NCBI GenBank assembly: GCA_025517485.1
Contig: JAOPKB010000007.1
Location: forward strand, 124,001-188,000
Source of the DNA: Natronoglomus mannanivorans
GTDB lineage: Archaea; Halobacteriota; Halobacteria; Halobacteriales; Natrialbaceae
DNA: 64,000 nucleotides
Reading direction: 5' to 3'
How positions within the stretch are numbered: the stretch's first letter is position 1; every line of letters begins with the position of its first letter. A program made the translations under genes and the position numbers. Shown here in pieces: positions 1 to 8,864 of the stretch. The notes under the pieces are model-generated. The model had not been told where the DNA came from and made no database searches. It saw only the letters and a program-made list of their open reading frames with translations.

Positions 1-842
1 GCGATCGTCGGAATCGCCAGTCCCGCAGTCACCAGCGAGATACTCAGGTACGCACCCGTCTCGACCAGCCGCGAGTAGATGTACCGCCCGGGAACGTACG
101 CGAGGAGAAAGACTGACAGCGACGCGTTCGCCAGATCACGCTCGAGGAAGGTGCCGGCGTAGTAGGGCAGCCACGTGAAGATCGCCCCTTCGATCCCACC
201 GACCAGCGCCATCCCGAGCAACGCTCCGCGAATCGCCGGCTTCTCGAGAAGCCCCTTTAGCGCCGATCTGTCGAGTTCGGTCTCGTCCCACCCTGTCGGC
301 GCGTCGAGGGTCAGGAGGATCGCGATCACCGGCAGGAACCACACCGCGAGCAGGACGTAGGTCACCTGCCACTCGGTGAACCGGAGGACGGCACTGACCA
401 GCAGCGGCCCGCTGACGGCACCGATCGACCACGCGAGCGCGTAGAGCACGAAGATCCGCCCGAGACGGTCGGGATAGATGTGGCTCAGGACGGGTCGATC
501 CAGCCCGCGGAAGACGCCCGCTGCGGCTCCCTGTGCCAGCAACGCCAACAGAAACACCGTGTACAACGGCGCGACGACGATCGCGAGCATCGTGACCGCC
601 ATGGCGACGGCGCCCAGCAGGAGCGTAATCCTGACGTTTAGCCGGCCCGCCGCCAGCCCGACGATGACGATCGCGAGGACGAACCCGAGCGTCCCCGCGG
701 GCGCGACGAGTCCCAGGAGGCTCTCGGAGACGCCGAACGTGGCTTCGAAACTCGAGAGCAAGGCGCCGCGGCTCTGCATCGCCATTCCGTCACCGGCGAC
801 GAACAGGAACGCCGCGCCCAGCCACAGCTTTCGTTTCGTCAC
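1..842 (-). CDS. MFS transporter, C-terminus cut by window edge
   Basis: Reading the minus strand from a GTG at 842 gives an uninterrupted, very hydrophobic protein of about 280 residues that runs off the window start. An in-frame stop lies nine codons upstream, so this start is well bounded. The visible part has roughly eight membrane segments, an N-terminal SRGAL loop after the first helix, and a cytoplasmic loop after helix 6 (about residues 180-200), as in the major facilitator superfamily. This is a secondary transporter of the cytoplasmic membrane. The substrate cannot be read from the sequence, and the last helices are missing. Confidence 0.8.
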   Translation of the reverse strand, partial: MTKRKLWLGAAFLFVAGDGMAMQSRGALLSSFEATFGVSESLLGLVAPAGTLGFVLAIVIVGLAAGRLNVRITLLLGAVAMAVTMLAIVVAPLYTVFLLALLAQGAAAGVFRGLDRPVLSHIYPDRLGRIFVLYALAWSIGAVSGPLLVSAVLRFTEWQVTYVLLAVWFLPVIAILLTLDAPTGWDETELDRSALKGLLEKPAIRGALLGMALVGGIEGAIFTWLPYYAGTFLERDLANASLSVFLLAYVPGRYIYSRLVETGAYLSISLVTAGLAIPTI

Positions 843-1186
843 GATTAGGGCTGTTTCGTCCTGATATCTAATCCCTCCGCTTCCTCTGAGGGTCCATAAC
901 GGTTAATCGCCACTCCTTCCGATGACGAACTGATTTCTTCGCCTCGATAGTCTTTTCACTGACATCTCGTCGACCACGTTCGGTCGTCGAGGACCGTCTG
1001 GTTCACCCTTCGAACACGTGTCGACAGCCACAGGGTGTGTTCGAGAGGCACCTCCTCGAACTCACCTCGCTCTCGAGTGCGTCGTCTCGCAACCCGTCAG
1101 GACAGGGACCTGCCGCTCGAGGGCTGTTCTCGGAAACAGACGTCGAGACGGGTATCTGGCGCTCGTGGATTACTCGCGACAGAATA
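843..1186. other. Intergenic gap, no gene seen
   Basis: About 340 bases between the MFS start and the tRNA-Ser 3' end. Short open frames occur on both strands, but none has haloarchaeal codon usage, a recognisable product or a convincing promoter. The promoter of the MFS gene must lie at its left edge. No repeat or stable hairpin stood out. Confidence 0.5.
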
Positions 1187-1268
1187 CGCCAGGACAGGGA
1201 TTTGAACCCTGAATCCCGAAAGGGAACACGCTTTCCAGGCGTGCGCCTTACCGTTCGGCCATCCTGGC
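1187..1268 (-). tRNA. tRNA-Ser (anticodon GGA)
   Basis: The minus strand folds into a class II tRNA. The 7-bp acceptor stem pairs GCCAGGA with TCCTGGC, followed by discriminator G. The anticodon stem CACGC/GCGTG closes a CTGGAAA loop with anticodon GGA (serine UCC/UCU). A long variable arm (TTCCC-TTTC-GGGAT region) and the T-arm GGGTTCAAATCCC follow. The long variable arm fits serine. No CCA is encoded. The gene stands alone. Confidence 0.95.
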
Positions 1269-1377
1269 TCACACGACCATAGCCGGGTCGGTCGTTTAAC
1301 TATTTCGAAGGCCTCGAGGTCGTGTTCCGCGTCCCCACGGGCCACTCGAAGACGAGTACCCGTGATCCGACCGCACG

Positions 1378-1384
1378 TTTATAT
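1378..1384 (+). promoter_or_regulatory. TATA box
   Basis: TTTATAT lies about 33 bases before the ATG at 1415, consistent with an archaeal TATA element giving a very short leader for the small gene that follows. Confidence 0.5.
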
Positions 1385-1414
1385 CCAATCCCGCGGCCAG
1401 AACCCACAGCACTC

Positions 1415-1699
1415 ATGAGCGACCTTCACACCGTCTCCCGGTTGCACGTCAGCACCATCGGTAGTCGTCTCGTGTTCGGACGCGACTTCGACGCCGTCGA
1501 CCACCAGTACGGCGAGCCGCGAGCCGTCTGTTTCCACCTCGGCGACTGGGACACCCTCCTCGAGGAGGACAGCGTCGTCACGGTCGAGTACGAGCGAGAG
1601 AAGACGGATATCGACGATCTGCCGCCGATGCTCGTCGGAATCGAGTCGATCGACGTCGTCGAGCAGCGTGCGAGTCCTGACGTGCTGTTCGACCTGTGA
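1415..1699 (+). CDS. Small acidic protein of unknown function
   Basis: A 94-residue acidic protein (starts MSDLHTVSRL, ends SPDVLFDL). I chose the ATG at 1415 because a TATA-like box sits about 30 bases upstream; the frame is open further upstream to 1322, but that part has poor codon usage. No membrane segment, signal or cysteine motif is visible. It looks like a conserved haloarchaeal hypothetical with alternating strands and charged turns. I do not recognise the family. It is convergent with the small membrane gene at 1715. Confidence 0.7.
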   Translation: MSDLHTVSRLHVSTIGSRLVFGRDFDAVDHQYGEPRAVCFHLGDWDTLLEEDSVVTVEYEREKTDIDDLPPMLVGIESIDVVEQRASPDVLFDL

Positions 1700-1714
1700 A
1701 CGTGTGAACGTGAC

Positions 1715-1936
1715 TCACGACCGCCGTCTCCGAGCGGCCCACGCGGCGATTCGATACTCGAGAACGTAGGCTGCACCCGCAGTCCCCACGCCGACGGTGA
1801 GAGCGACCACGAATCCCTGTGTGATCGACACGAGTGGCTCCTCGAGGAGGGCGTAGCCCTGGACGAGCACGAGAAAGGACATGAAGCCGACGGCCCCCCA
1901 CAGGAGCGCCGATTTGAGTCGCGGTGGCAGTGACAC
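1715..1936 (-). CDS. Small two-helix membrane protein
   Basis: From the GTG at 1936 this encodes 73 residues: a short amphipathic start (VSVSLPPRLK), two membrane helices (about residues 9-30 and 36-58) and a basic C-terminal tail (RIAAWAARRRRS) that would stay in the cytoplasm. The frame is open upstream to 2080, but that part is basic and unlike haloarchaeal protein. It resembles the small membrane proteins called DUF7534 in haloarchaea; that assignment is tentative. Function unknown. Confidence 0.6.
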   Translation of the reverse strand: MSLPPRLKSALLWGAVGFMSFLVLVQGYALLEEPLVSITQGFVVALTVGVGTAGAAYVLEYRIAAWAARRRRS

Positions 1937-2085
1937 GGATACGTCGTGTGTCGATGCGACGCGACCTAAACACTGGCGAAACGCGGTGCGGCCGGTACCG
2001 GTGTGGGAAACGCGACACCGGCCGAGTTCCGTCGGACTCGACTTCGACCACCGAACACAAATCACCAGCGGCCTTAGCACCGACG

Positions 2086-3021
2086 ATGAACCGACGCTGG
2101 GCCGCGCTGGCCGTGGGCTGTATCGTCGTCGTTCTCGTGTTCGTTCGATCGGCCGTCTCGAGGCGCGTGGACGTCGACGCCGACGACATCCCGTTCTGTC
2201 CGCTCTTCGCCCGCGGACGAATCGGCGCCGACTGGGCGTCCCGCCGTGGCTTCGAGGGCGACTCAGCGCTGGGAGAGCTCGACGACTTCGCGGTCTACGA
2301 CCGGGACGGCTTCGACTCGAGTGCGGTCCACCCCGAGATTCGGCGATTCTACGAGCGGACCACCGAGTACGACCTCGTCTACGAGACCCACTGGCACCGC
2401 GGCTTTCGAGCGGGGGCGTGGCTCGCCGCGTTCGTGACGAGCCGTCTCGAACAGTTGAATCTACCCGGTCGAAATGGCCGTGTTCGACGCCTCGAGAGCG
2501 AGATTGCCGGTGTCGTTCCCACGGCCGATCCTCGTGGTTCGCGGGTGTGGACCCGAACCGATCCCGACCGCGGGCACGCGGTGTTCGTTGCCGTTTACGC
2601 GACCCACGACCGCGACGGCGTGACCTACGCCAACGTCGCGGTGCCGTTACCGTGGTCGAACCTCTCGACGGTGTTGCGACCCGAGCGGATGTCCTCGAGC
2701 GCCGACGTCGATCGTCGTTTTCATATCGGTGCTGACTCCGACTCTGACTTGGACATCGACACCGACGTCGACGGCGTCGAATTCACCACCCGCGACCCGG
2801 GCCCGGGCGACGGCGGTCTCTACCTCGTGACACCGCTGGGTGCGTTTCGCCTGCCGATGGCCCAGTCGTTTCGTGTCTGGCCGCCGAACGCCTTCGGCTC
2901 ACCGACGGCACCGACGGCGACGACGATCGATCCGACGCTCGTCGCGACCCACGAGATGTGGCTCTTCGGACAGCAGTTCTTGACGATCCGCTACGGGATC
3001 GATCGGTCGGTCGTCGAGTGA
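2086..3021 (+). CDS. Membrane-anchored hypothetical protein
   Basis: 311 residues. The N-terminus (MNRRWAALAV...) is a single hydrophobic helix at about residues 5-24, acting as anchor or uncleaved signal, so the rest is probably outside the cell. The body is soluble and acidic, with an Asp-rich stretch near residues 217-229 and no cysteine motif except one early FCPLF. The ATG at 2086 was chosen because it directly precedes the anchor; upstream frame is basic and non-coding-like. It ends a few bases before the convergent ilvA. Family not recognised. Confidence 0.7.
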   Translation: MNRRWAALAVGCIVVVLVFVRSAVSRRVDVDADDIPFCPLFARGRIGADWASRRGFEGDSALGELDDFAVYDRDGFDSSAVHPEIRRFYERTTEYDLVYETHWHRGFRAGAWLAAFVTSRLEQLNLPGRNGRVRRLESEIAGVVPTADPRGSRVWTRTDPDRGHAVFVAVYATHDRDGVTYANVAVPLPWSNLSTVLRPERMSSSADVDRRFHIGADSDSDLDIDTDVDGVEFTTRDPGPGDGGLYLVTPLGAFRLPMAQSFRVWPPNAFGSPTAPTATTIDPTLVATHEMWLFGQQFLTIRYGIDRSVVE

Positions 3022-3033
3022 CCTTCTTCTCAC

Positions 3034-4245
3034 CTACACCAGCACGTCGACCGCGTACCCCCGCTCTTCCATCGCGTCGATCAACTCGGCGACGTGCTCG
3101 TGACCGCGCGTCTCGAGGTCGATTTCGACTTCGGTGTCGCTCATCCCAATGTCTCGAGAGGTGCGGTCGTGCTGGATCGCGTAGATGTTCGCCCGGTAGG
3201 CCGACAGAACTGCGAGTAGATCCTCGAGCGCTCCGGGACGGTCTTTGAGGACGGTCCGAATCTTCAGGTACCGACCCGTCTCGACGAGCCCGCGCATGAC
3301 GACCGTCGTGAGCGTGTTGAGATCAATGTTGCCGCCGGAGATGACCGGGACGACCGTCTCCCCTGCTTCGACGTCGAACTTCTCGAAGAGGAGCGCGGCC
3401 AGCGGAACCGCACCAGCCCCCTCGACGAGCGTCTTCGAGCGCTCGAGCAGGTAGACGACGGCCATCGCGATCTCGGGGTCCGAGACGGTGACGACCTCGT
3501 CGACGCGTTCTTCGATCACCGCGAACGTCCCCTCGCCGATGCTCCGGGTGGCGATCCCGTCGGCCATCGTGTCGACGGCGTCGAGGGTGATCCGTTCGCC
3601 CTTCTCGAGCGAGGACGCGGCGCTCGAGGCGCCCTCGGCTTGCACGCCGATCACTCGGACGTCCGGATGCTCGGCTTTGATCGCTGTCGCGATCCCGCTG
3701 ATGAGACCGCCGCCGCCGATCGGAACGACGACCGTCTGGACGTCGGGGCAGTCCTCGAGGATCTCGAGGCCGATGGTCCCCTGTCCGGCCATCACGTACT
3801 CGTCGTCGAAGGCGTGGACGTACGTCCGTCCCTCCTCACGTTCGATTTCGTGGGCGCGGTCGGCGGCCTCGGCGTAGTCGCGGCCGTCGAGGACGACCTG
3901 GGCACCGTAGCTCTCGGTCGCCTTGACCTTCGAGATCGGCGCGTTCTCCGGCATGACGATCGTCGCGTCGACGCCGACCCGTGTCGCCGCGAGCGCGACA
4001 CCTTGCGCGTGGTTTCCCGCGCTGGCGGTGACGACGCCGGCCTCTTTCTCGGTCGCCGAGAGCGTCGCGATCCGGTTCGTCGCACCGCGGATCTTGAACG
4101 CCCCGGTGCGCTGGAAGTTCTCCAGTTTCAGGTTGACGTCCGCTCCGGTCATGTCGGAGTATGTATACGAATGTTCCAATGGGGTATGACGTGACGTCTC
4201 ACTTACACGTTCTCGTGCCGAGAGAACGTCCGCGTACTCGAGCAT
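3034..4245 (-). CDS. ilvA: Threonine ammonia-lyase with C-terminal ACT domain
   Basis: 403 residues, fold-type II PLP enzyme that deaminates threonine to 2-oxobutanoate, the first step towards isoleucine. The PLP lysine is K51 in GAFKIRGA. The substrate loop SAGNHAQG and the phosphate-binding glycine loop IGGGGLISG follow in the expected order. Residues from about 325 form an ACT domain (RPGALEDLLAVL), usually the site of amino-acid control. Threonine synthase (18697) is on the same segment but not adjacent. A TATA box at 4359-4366 and a leader hairpin at 4280-4301 lie upstream. A serine/threonine dehydratase of broader use is the alternative. Confidence 0.92.
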   Translation of the reverse strand: MLEYADVLSARERVSETSRHTPLEHSYTYSDMTGADVNLKLENFQRTGAFKIRGATNRIATLSATEKEAGVVTASAGNHAQGVALAATRVGVDATIVMPENAPISKVKATESYGAQVVLDGRDYAEAADRAHEIEREEGRTYVHAFDDEYVMAGQGTIGLEILEDCPDVQTVVVPIGGGGLISGIATAIKAEHPDVRVIGVQAEGASSAASSLEKGERITLDAVDTMADGIATRSIGEGTFAVIEERVDEVVTVSDPEIAMAVVYLLERSKTLVEGAGAVPLAALLFEKFDVEAGETVVPVISGGNIDLNTLTTVVMRGLVETGRYLKIRTVLKDRPGALEDLLAVLSAYRANIYAIQHDRTSRDIGMSDTEVEIDLETRGHEHVAELIDAMEERGYAVDVLV

Positions 4246-4279
4246 GTCTTCGACTACTCGCTGGGTGGTGTAAGGAATT

Positions 4280-4301
4280 GTGCTGCCGGGTGAGGCAGCA
4301 C
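4280..4301 (-). promoter_or_regulatory. Hairpin in the ilvA leader
   Basis: A perfect 8-bp inverted repeat, GTGCTGCC and GGCAGCAC around a 6-base loop, lies 35-56 bases before the ilvA ATG and inside the transcript expected from the TATA box at 4359. No T-run follows, so it is not a plain terminator. A role in leader-based regulation is only an inference. Confidence 0.45.
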
Positions 4302-4358
4302 GACAGGGAATACAGGATGCACGGCGTGTGACGTGCGACTGTACAGGGGAACGCGGGG

Positions 4359-4366
4359 TATATAAA
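4359..4366 (-). promoter_or_regulatory. TATA box of ilvA
   Basis: TTTATATA on the minus strand, about 115 bases before the ilvA ATG. Transcription would start near 4335 and leave a leader of about 90 bases, long for this window, where most genes look leaderless. Confidence 0.6.
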
Positions 4367-4445
4367 TCTCATGCACCCAGAGCGAAAGTGAAATCGCCCG
4401 ACTGAAGCGACCTGAAACTGATGTCAGACAGAAGTACGACACCCG

Positions 4446-4850
4446 TCATTCGTGATCCATTCGCACGGTTGTTGTTTTCTCGATGACACTCTCGACACGG
4501 CTTCGAAACGGTCCCTCACCCGGCCACGATACCCGTTCCTCGAGGCCGAGCCGGGACGGATCTCCAATGTAGGTCCAGACCGACCCCGCCTCGTCCGCTC
4601 GCGGAACCGCACATCGGACGTACAACCCGCGGTCGACACCCTCGTAGGCGTCGAGCGCCTCGAGTCCCGCTTCGTCGACCTCGAGGAGTCGGCCCTCGAC
4701 GCTGCCGCCGGGTGCGAGCGTCGGATACTGTCCCTCGACGCGGTGGAGTCCCTCGAGGGTCGCTCGACCGGCGAATTGGTGGGTGTCTGCCTCGAGTACG
4801 GCTGCGGCCCGATCCGGATCCGTGAGCGTTCCGTAGACGAAGACCTGCAT
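4446..4850 (-). CDS. Gamma-glutamylcyclotransferase-like (AIG2/GGCT) protein
   Basis: 134 residues from the ATG at 4850 (MQVFVYGTL). The N-terminal YGTL loop, a central Gly/Glu stretch (VEGRLLEVDEAGLEALDAYEGV) and a C-terminal YIGDP strand are hallmarks of the GGCT-like fold, which cyclises or transfers gamma-glutamyl groups. An upstream in-frame ATG at 4871 would add seven residues (MAPVAPA); I prefer the internal one because family members begin at the VYGTL strand. Divergent from the MATE exporter, with about 70 bases between them. Physiological substrate unknown. Confidence 0.8.
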   Translation of the reverse strand: MQVFVYGTLTDPDRAAAVLEADTHQFAGRATLEGLHRVEGQYPTLAPGGSVEGRLLEVDEAGLEALDAYEGVDRGLYVRCAVPRADEAGSVWTYIGDPSRLGLEERVSWPGEGPFRSRVESVIEKTTTVRMDHE

Positions 4851-4922
4851 GGCTGGTGCCACGGGCGCCACTCGCTTGCTCCTATCGCTAGCGTAAACAC
4901 GGCCGAGCGAGTTTCGATTCGT

Positions 4923-6350
4923 ATGGCCGATTCCGTCGGCGGTCCCGACACTACCGCCGTCCGCGCTCGCGTTCTCGCGATCTGGAAGCGCGTGCTGGCG
5001 CTCTCGTGGCCGATCATGGCCGAGCAGACGACGCGAACGCTGATGCGCACCGTCGACATCATCGTCACCGGCCTCTTTTCACCCGCCGCGATCGCCGCCA
5101 TCGGCCTCGCAGACCTCTACGCACGCCTCCCCCTGCGGATCGGACTCGGCCTTGGCGGTGGTGCGATCGCTCTCTCGAGTCAGGACACGGGCGCCGACGC
5201 GACGGCGACTCGAGACGAGGCGATCACGCAGGCGCTGTGTCTCGGGGCGCTCGCGGGGATTCCGTTCGTGTTCTTCGGCTACTTTCTCGGTCGGGAGTCG
5301 ATCGCATTCCTCGGAGCAAACGCCGAGGTCGCCCAGATGGGTGGGACCTATCTGGCGATCATCATGGCGACGGCGCCGGCCCGCCACGTCGGCCTCATCG
5401 CCGCTCGCTCGCTGCAGGGAACCGGCGATACCCGGACGCCGATGTACGTCAACGTCGCCGCGAACGTGCTCAACGCCGGCGGCTCCGTGATCCTCGGCCT
5501 CGGTCTCTTCGGTGCACCCCAACTCGAGATCGTCGGCGTCGGAATCGCGACCGCGGTCGCGAACGTCTATACGGCGGTAGCTCTCGTCGCCATTATCGCC
5601 AGTCCGTATCGACAGGGGTCGCTCGTCCGACCGCGCCAGCTGGTCATCGCGAAACAGTTGCTGGTCGTCAGCGCGCCGCGAGTCACCGAAGGGCTGCTGG
5701 CGACGGTGATCGACTTCCCGTTCAACTCGTTGCTACTGTTGCTCGGAACCGAGGTCAACGCGGCCTACCAGGTCGGCCGTCGGCTCTACCAGCAGATCAC
5801 CGGTCCGCTCTCGCGGGGGTACAACGTCGCCGCGAGCATCGTCGTCGGCCAGCGACTCGGTGAGGGAGATCCCGACGAGGCGCGGTTTTCGGGCTGGGCC
5901 ATCACCGGCCTCGGGCTCGCGACGGTCGGCGTCATCGGTCTCGTGCTCGCGCTCTTCGCCTACCAGTTCGTCGAAATCTTCACGGACGATCCCGAGACGG
6001 TCGCCCACGCGGCGGCGTTCGCACAGGCCTACGGCGTCGGCGCGCCGTTTCTGGTCTCGTACATCATCATCGCGGGCGCACTCCAGGGGGCCGGTGACAC
6101 GGTCACACCGTTGATCGCCCGGATCAGCGCGCTGGCGATCTTCTACCTCGGGCTCTCGTACGTGCTGGCGATCCCGCTCGGATACGGCGTCTTCGGCATC
6201 TGTATCGGGATCGTCGCCCACTACGTCTGGTCGCTGCTCGTGGTCGTCGCCGGCTACCAGTACGGCGGCTGGGCGGAGAAGGCCGAGCGGATGATGCAAG
6301 AGCGCGGGAGCGTGCCGGATGCGGACGTCGATCCCGATTCTAGCGATTGA
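4923..6350 (+). CDS. MATE family multidrug/sodium exporter
   Basis: 475 residues with about 12 membrane helices in two similar halves, as in the multidrug and toxic compound extrusion family. Residues 1-20 are a short cytoplasmic tail, followed by ALSWPIMAEQTTRTL, the usual first helix. Repeated family elements are LQGTGDTRTPMYVN in the first half and LQGAGDTVTPLIAR in the second. The frame is open far upstream to 4452, but that region is the antisense of the GGCT gene, so the ATG at 4923 is used. Likely a Na+- or H+-coupled antiporter; substrate unknown. The acidic C-terminal tail is cytoplasmic. Confidence 0.9.
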   Translation: MADSVGGPDTTAVRARVLAIWKRVLALSWPIMAEQTTRTLMRTVDIIVTGLFSPAAIAAIGLADLYARLPLRIGLGLGGGAIALSSQDTGADATATRDEAITQALCLGALAGIPFVFFGYFLGRESIAFLGANAEVAQMGGTYLAIIMATAPARHVGLIAARSLQGTGDTRTPMYVNVAANVLNAGGSVILGLGLFGAPQLEIVGVGIATAVANVYTAVALVAIIASPYRQGSLVRPRQLVIAKQLLVVSAPRVTEGLLATVIDFPFNSLLLLLGTEVNAAYQVGRRLYQQITGPLSRGYNVAASIVVGQRLGEGDPDEARFSGWAITGLGLATVGVIGLVLALFAYQFVEIFTDDPETVAHAAAFAQAYGVGAPFLVSYIIIAGALQGAGDTVTPLIARISALAIFYLGLSYVLAIPLGYGVFGICIGIVAHYVWSLLVVVAGYQYGGWAEKAERMMQERGSVPDADVDPDSSD

Positions 6351-6383
6351 ACGGCCATCGACTGAAAACTGCTCGAGGAGTCC

Positions 6384-6599
6384 CTACGACCGCTCGAGTT
6401 CTCCGGGATGAAGTCGACAGCCATAGGGTGCCGCCTGCGCGTCCTCCGGCCCGCAGACGGTGACGGCCGTCACCGGCCGACTACACCGCGGACACTCGGG
6501 TGGGGTTCGGGATTCGGTGTTTGCTGATTCGGCGAAGTCGGGCTCGGCCTCGGAATCAGAATGAGGCTCGCTCGAGTCCGAAGGCGACTCGCCGCTCAT
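6384..6599 (-). CDS. Small zinc-finger-like protein
   Basis: 71 residues. The first half is low-complexity Ser/Glu/Pro; the second has CPRC, then two more cysteines in VTVCGP and PYGCRLHPGELERS, enough to bind one zinc. Many haloarchaea carry such very small cysteine-pair proteins, often of unknown regulatory role. It is convergent with the MATE gene (33 bases apart). Confidence 0.65.
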   Translation of the reverse strand: MSGESPSDSSEPHSDSEAEPDFAESANTESRTPPECPRCSRPVTAVTVCGPEDAQAAPYGCRLHPGELERS

Positions 6600-6684
6600 G
6601 GTCGTCCTCGACGAATCGTGGCCGCTGGCGAGTGGATGCGTCCGTCCTGTTGGTCTCGAGTGCGATACTCGGCTCGTTCGAGAC

Positions 6685-6691
6685 GTTTATG
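6685..6691 (+). promoter_or_regulatory. TATA box before the ABC permease
   Basis: GTTTATG centred near 6688 predicts a transcription start near 6714, exactly at an ATG (6714). That ATG, however, is one base out of frame with the permease that follows. Confidence 0.45.
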
Positions 6692-6744
6692 TCTCGGAAG
6701 AATGTACGTAATCATGGCAACTAACGACCACTGTTGCACTCTTC

Positions 6745-7500
6745 ATGGTGGTCGGTGGTGTCTTCAGCGGAGCCTACAGCCATCTGTATCGCCGGTCGGG
6801 CAGACACCTGCTCGAAGCGGGTCTTTCGGGACTCCTCTTCCCGATTCTCGCGGTCCTCGTTCCATTTGTCGCGGTGATGGTTACGAGCGACGTGATCGCA
6901 CGCAAGCGACAATCGGGTTCGATCAAAGTCGTACTCGGATTACCCTACGCACGGCTCGATCTCGTCGTGGGCTCTTTCGTCGGTCGAACCGCGCTGATGA
7001 GCGGCGCGATCCTCTCGATGGCGATCGTCAGCGGTACGATAACGGCGGTTCAAATCGGCGTCGAAGGAATCCACTCGATAGTCGGCCTGTTCGCCCTCAC
7101 GATGCTGTTATCCGCCGTATTCGTCGCTATCGCCGTCGGGATTTCTGCTGCGTCTCTCTCCCCGACCAGAGCCAGCGCCAGTGCAGTCGTCGTGTCCGCC
7201 TGTTTCGTCTTTCAGTTCTGGGCGATCGTTCCGTACTCGGCTGAATATGTGCGCAACGGATTCCAACTTCCCGAAAGACTTCCGGAGTGGGGCCTGCTAT
7301 GGAACAGCGTAAACCCCGTCGTCGCCTACCAACGCGCTGCTATTGGCGTCATTCCGGATCTCGCTGGCCTCCCCTTGCTGAGTCCGATACCGGCAACCGC
7401 TCCGTATTATTTCTACCCCGAGTTCGCCGTTGCCGTTCTCTTCGGATGGATTCTCCTCTCTCTCTCTCGGCCTCGGGTATCTCCGTTTCCGGAGTTCTGA
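6745..7500 (+). pseudogene. ABC-2 type permease, 5' end apparently frameshifted
   Basis: The open frame from ATG 6745 encodes 251 residues with about six membrane helices and the cytoplasmic SDVIARKRQSGSIKVVLGLP segment typical of ABC-2 (NosY-like) permeases. The usual N-terminal cytoplasmic helix and the start of helix 1 are missing. In-frame sequence continues upstream as hydrophobic residues (TTTVALFM) to a stop at 6709 with no start codon. The promoter-matched ATG at 6714 is in another frame; removing one base near 6726 would give MATNTTVALFMVVGG. No ABC ATPase is next to it. It may be a decaying gene, or translated from 6745 as a short form. Confidence 0.6.
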
Positions 7501-7814
7501 CCTGTAAGTACCGACCCCACCGCGTTCTCGAGTTGTCCATCTCTCGGACCCGTCTATTCACGGCGTACCGGTTTTGATACCAACCGAATCGATCCCCGCG
7601 TCAGTAACTACTTTCCCTCTCTCTCTCGAACGGACCGTAAACCGTCCGTACTGGACGTTTCATCAATCGAGTGCAAACTGGCCGCCGCCAGTTCGACTCG
7701 AGTCCCCCTCATTTTCCGTTCACAGACGCTTGAGTACCCCTCCCGAACCGAGACGGACTATTTTCCGCCCGAAACTACACAAAGTATTTATCAGTTTGTT
7801 CGAGTTTCACCGAC
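7501..7814. other. Intergenic gap holding a promoter
   Basis: About 310 bases, less GC-rich than the surrounding genes. It contains a CT-rich run near 7615-7630 and the short mirror-like pair gaccgtaaaccgtccgtac. The only clear element is the TATA box at 7784-7791 for the next gene. No coding frame of haloarchaeal character was seen. Confidence 0.5.
7784..7791 (+). promoter_or_regulatory. TATA box of the DUF7490 surface protein
   Basis: GTATTTAT centred 27 bases before the ATG at 7815, so the mRNA would start at the ATG: a leaderless transcript. Confidence 0.65.
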
Positions 7815-8864
7815 ATGAAACGCGAGTTGGTCCTCGTCGCCGCCGCACTAGCCGTCGTCGCGGTCGGTGTGCTCGGTGCCCTCGTCCTCCCAGGGGCCGT
7901 CGCCGACCCCGCCGAATCCGACACCGAGTCGGCCGTCGAGCACCCCGGCGACGTCTCGATCGCTGAGGTCACGATCGCCGCCGACGAGGTCACCGGCGCG
8001 AGCGCCACGCTGACCGTCGACACCTACCTCACCCACCGCGGAAACCCCGTCGAGAACGTCACCGTCGTCCACCGCGCGACCGATACGAACACCGGACTCG
8101 TCGAGGACACCCGCGAACTCGAGGCACCTGTTCTCGAAGACGAAACCGAACGGCTCGTCCGGGGCGACGTCACCGTCCCGCGCGAGAGCGACTACCGGAT
8201 CGAAACGATCGTCTACGAGGGCGGCACTCGGACCGTCTCGACCGACCGCCGCGTCGAGGGCGTCGAGCACCTCACGCCCGCCTACGCCGACACGAGCGTG
8301 GAGTTCCACCGCTTCGGAACCGACCTCCCCGCGGTCAGTTACGCCGTCGACTCGACCGACGACGACGCCGACCGCGTCACCCTCGACGTCTCGACGTCCC
8401 TCACGAACACCGGCGACGATGTCGAGGACGAGCTGAGACTCGAGGTGACGGCCCGACAGGACACCTCGAACGTCGTCGCCGATTCAGCGACCGTCGACGT
8501 CGGGACGGTCGAACCCGGTTCGACCACGACGCCGTCGGTCGACCTGACGGTCCCGCAGGGGTACGACTACTCGCTCGACGCGATCCTCTGGACCGACGAG
8601 ACGATCGTGGCGACGAGCCGCGCGCCCGCGAATCTCGGTCCCGGAAATCTGACGATCGATACTAGTGACACGGCGGGCGGCCTCGAGGTGAGCGACTTCG
8701 ACGGGACGACTTCCGAATCCGGTCCCACTTCAAGAGGTGGCACTGACTACGACGATGCCGAAGACGGCGACGACGGCCAGCCCGGATTCGGCGCCGTCGC
8801 CGCCGTCGGGTCGCTGCTCGCGATCGGTGTGATCGCACGACGACGGAGGGAGACAAACACATGA
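7815..8864 (+). CDS. DUF7490-type surface protein with PGF-CTERM sorting signal
   Basis: 349 residues. An N-terminal hydrophobic signal (residues 5-30) is followed by two beta-rich, Ig-like repeats (about 45-155 and 165-290), a Ser/Gly/Asp linker, and a C-terminal QPGFG motif with one membrane helix and an arginine cluster (ARRRRE). That tail is the PGF-CTERM signal processed by archaeosortase ArtA, which attaches the protein to membrane lipid. The repeat pattern matches what is called DUF7490 in haloarchaea. The start is fixed by a TATA box 27 bases upstream. The stop overlaps the next gene by 4 bases. Confidence 0.8.
   Translation: MKRELVLVAAALAVVAVGVLGALVLPGAVADPAESDTESAVEHPGDVSIAEVTIAADEVTGASATLTVDTYLTHRGNPVENVTVVHRATDTNTGLVEDTRELEAPVLEDETERLVRGDVTVPRESDYRIETIVYEGGTRTVSTDRRVEGVEHLTPAYADTSVEFHRFGTDLPAVSYAVDSTDDDADRVTLDVSTSLTNTGDDVEDELRLEVTARQDTSNVVADSATVDVGTVEPGSTTTPSVDLTVPQGYDYSLDAILWTDETIVATSRAPANLGPGNLTIDTSDTAGGLEVSDFDGTTSESGPTSRGGTDYDDAEDGDDGQPGFGAVAAVGSLLAIGVIARRRRETNT

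Noticed and set aside
4452..4922. N-terminal extension of the MATE exporter
   Set aside because: The extension is antisense to the GGCT gene, and MATE proteins start near the ATG at 4923.
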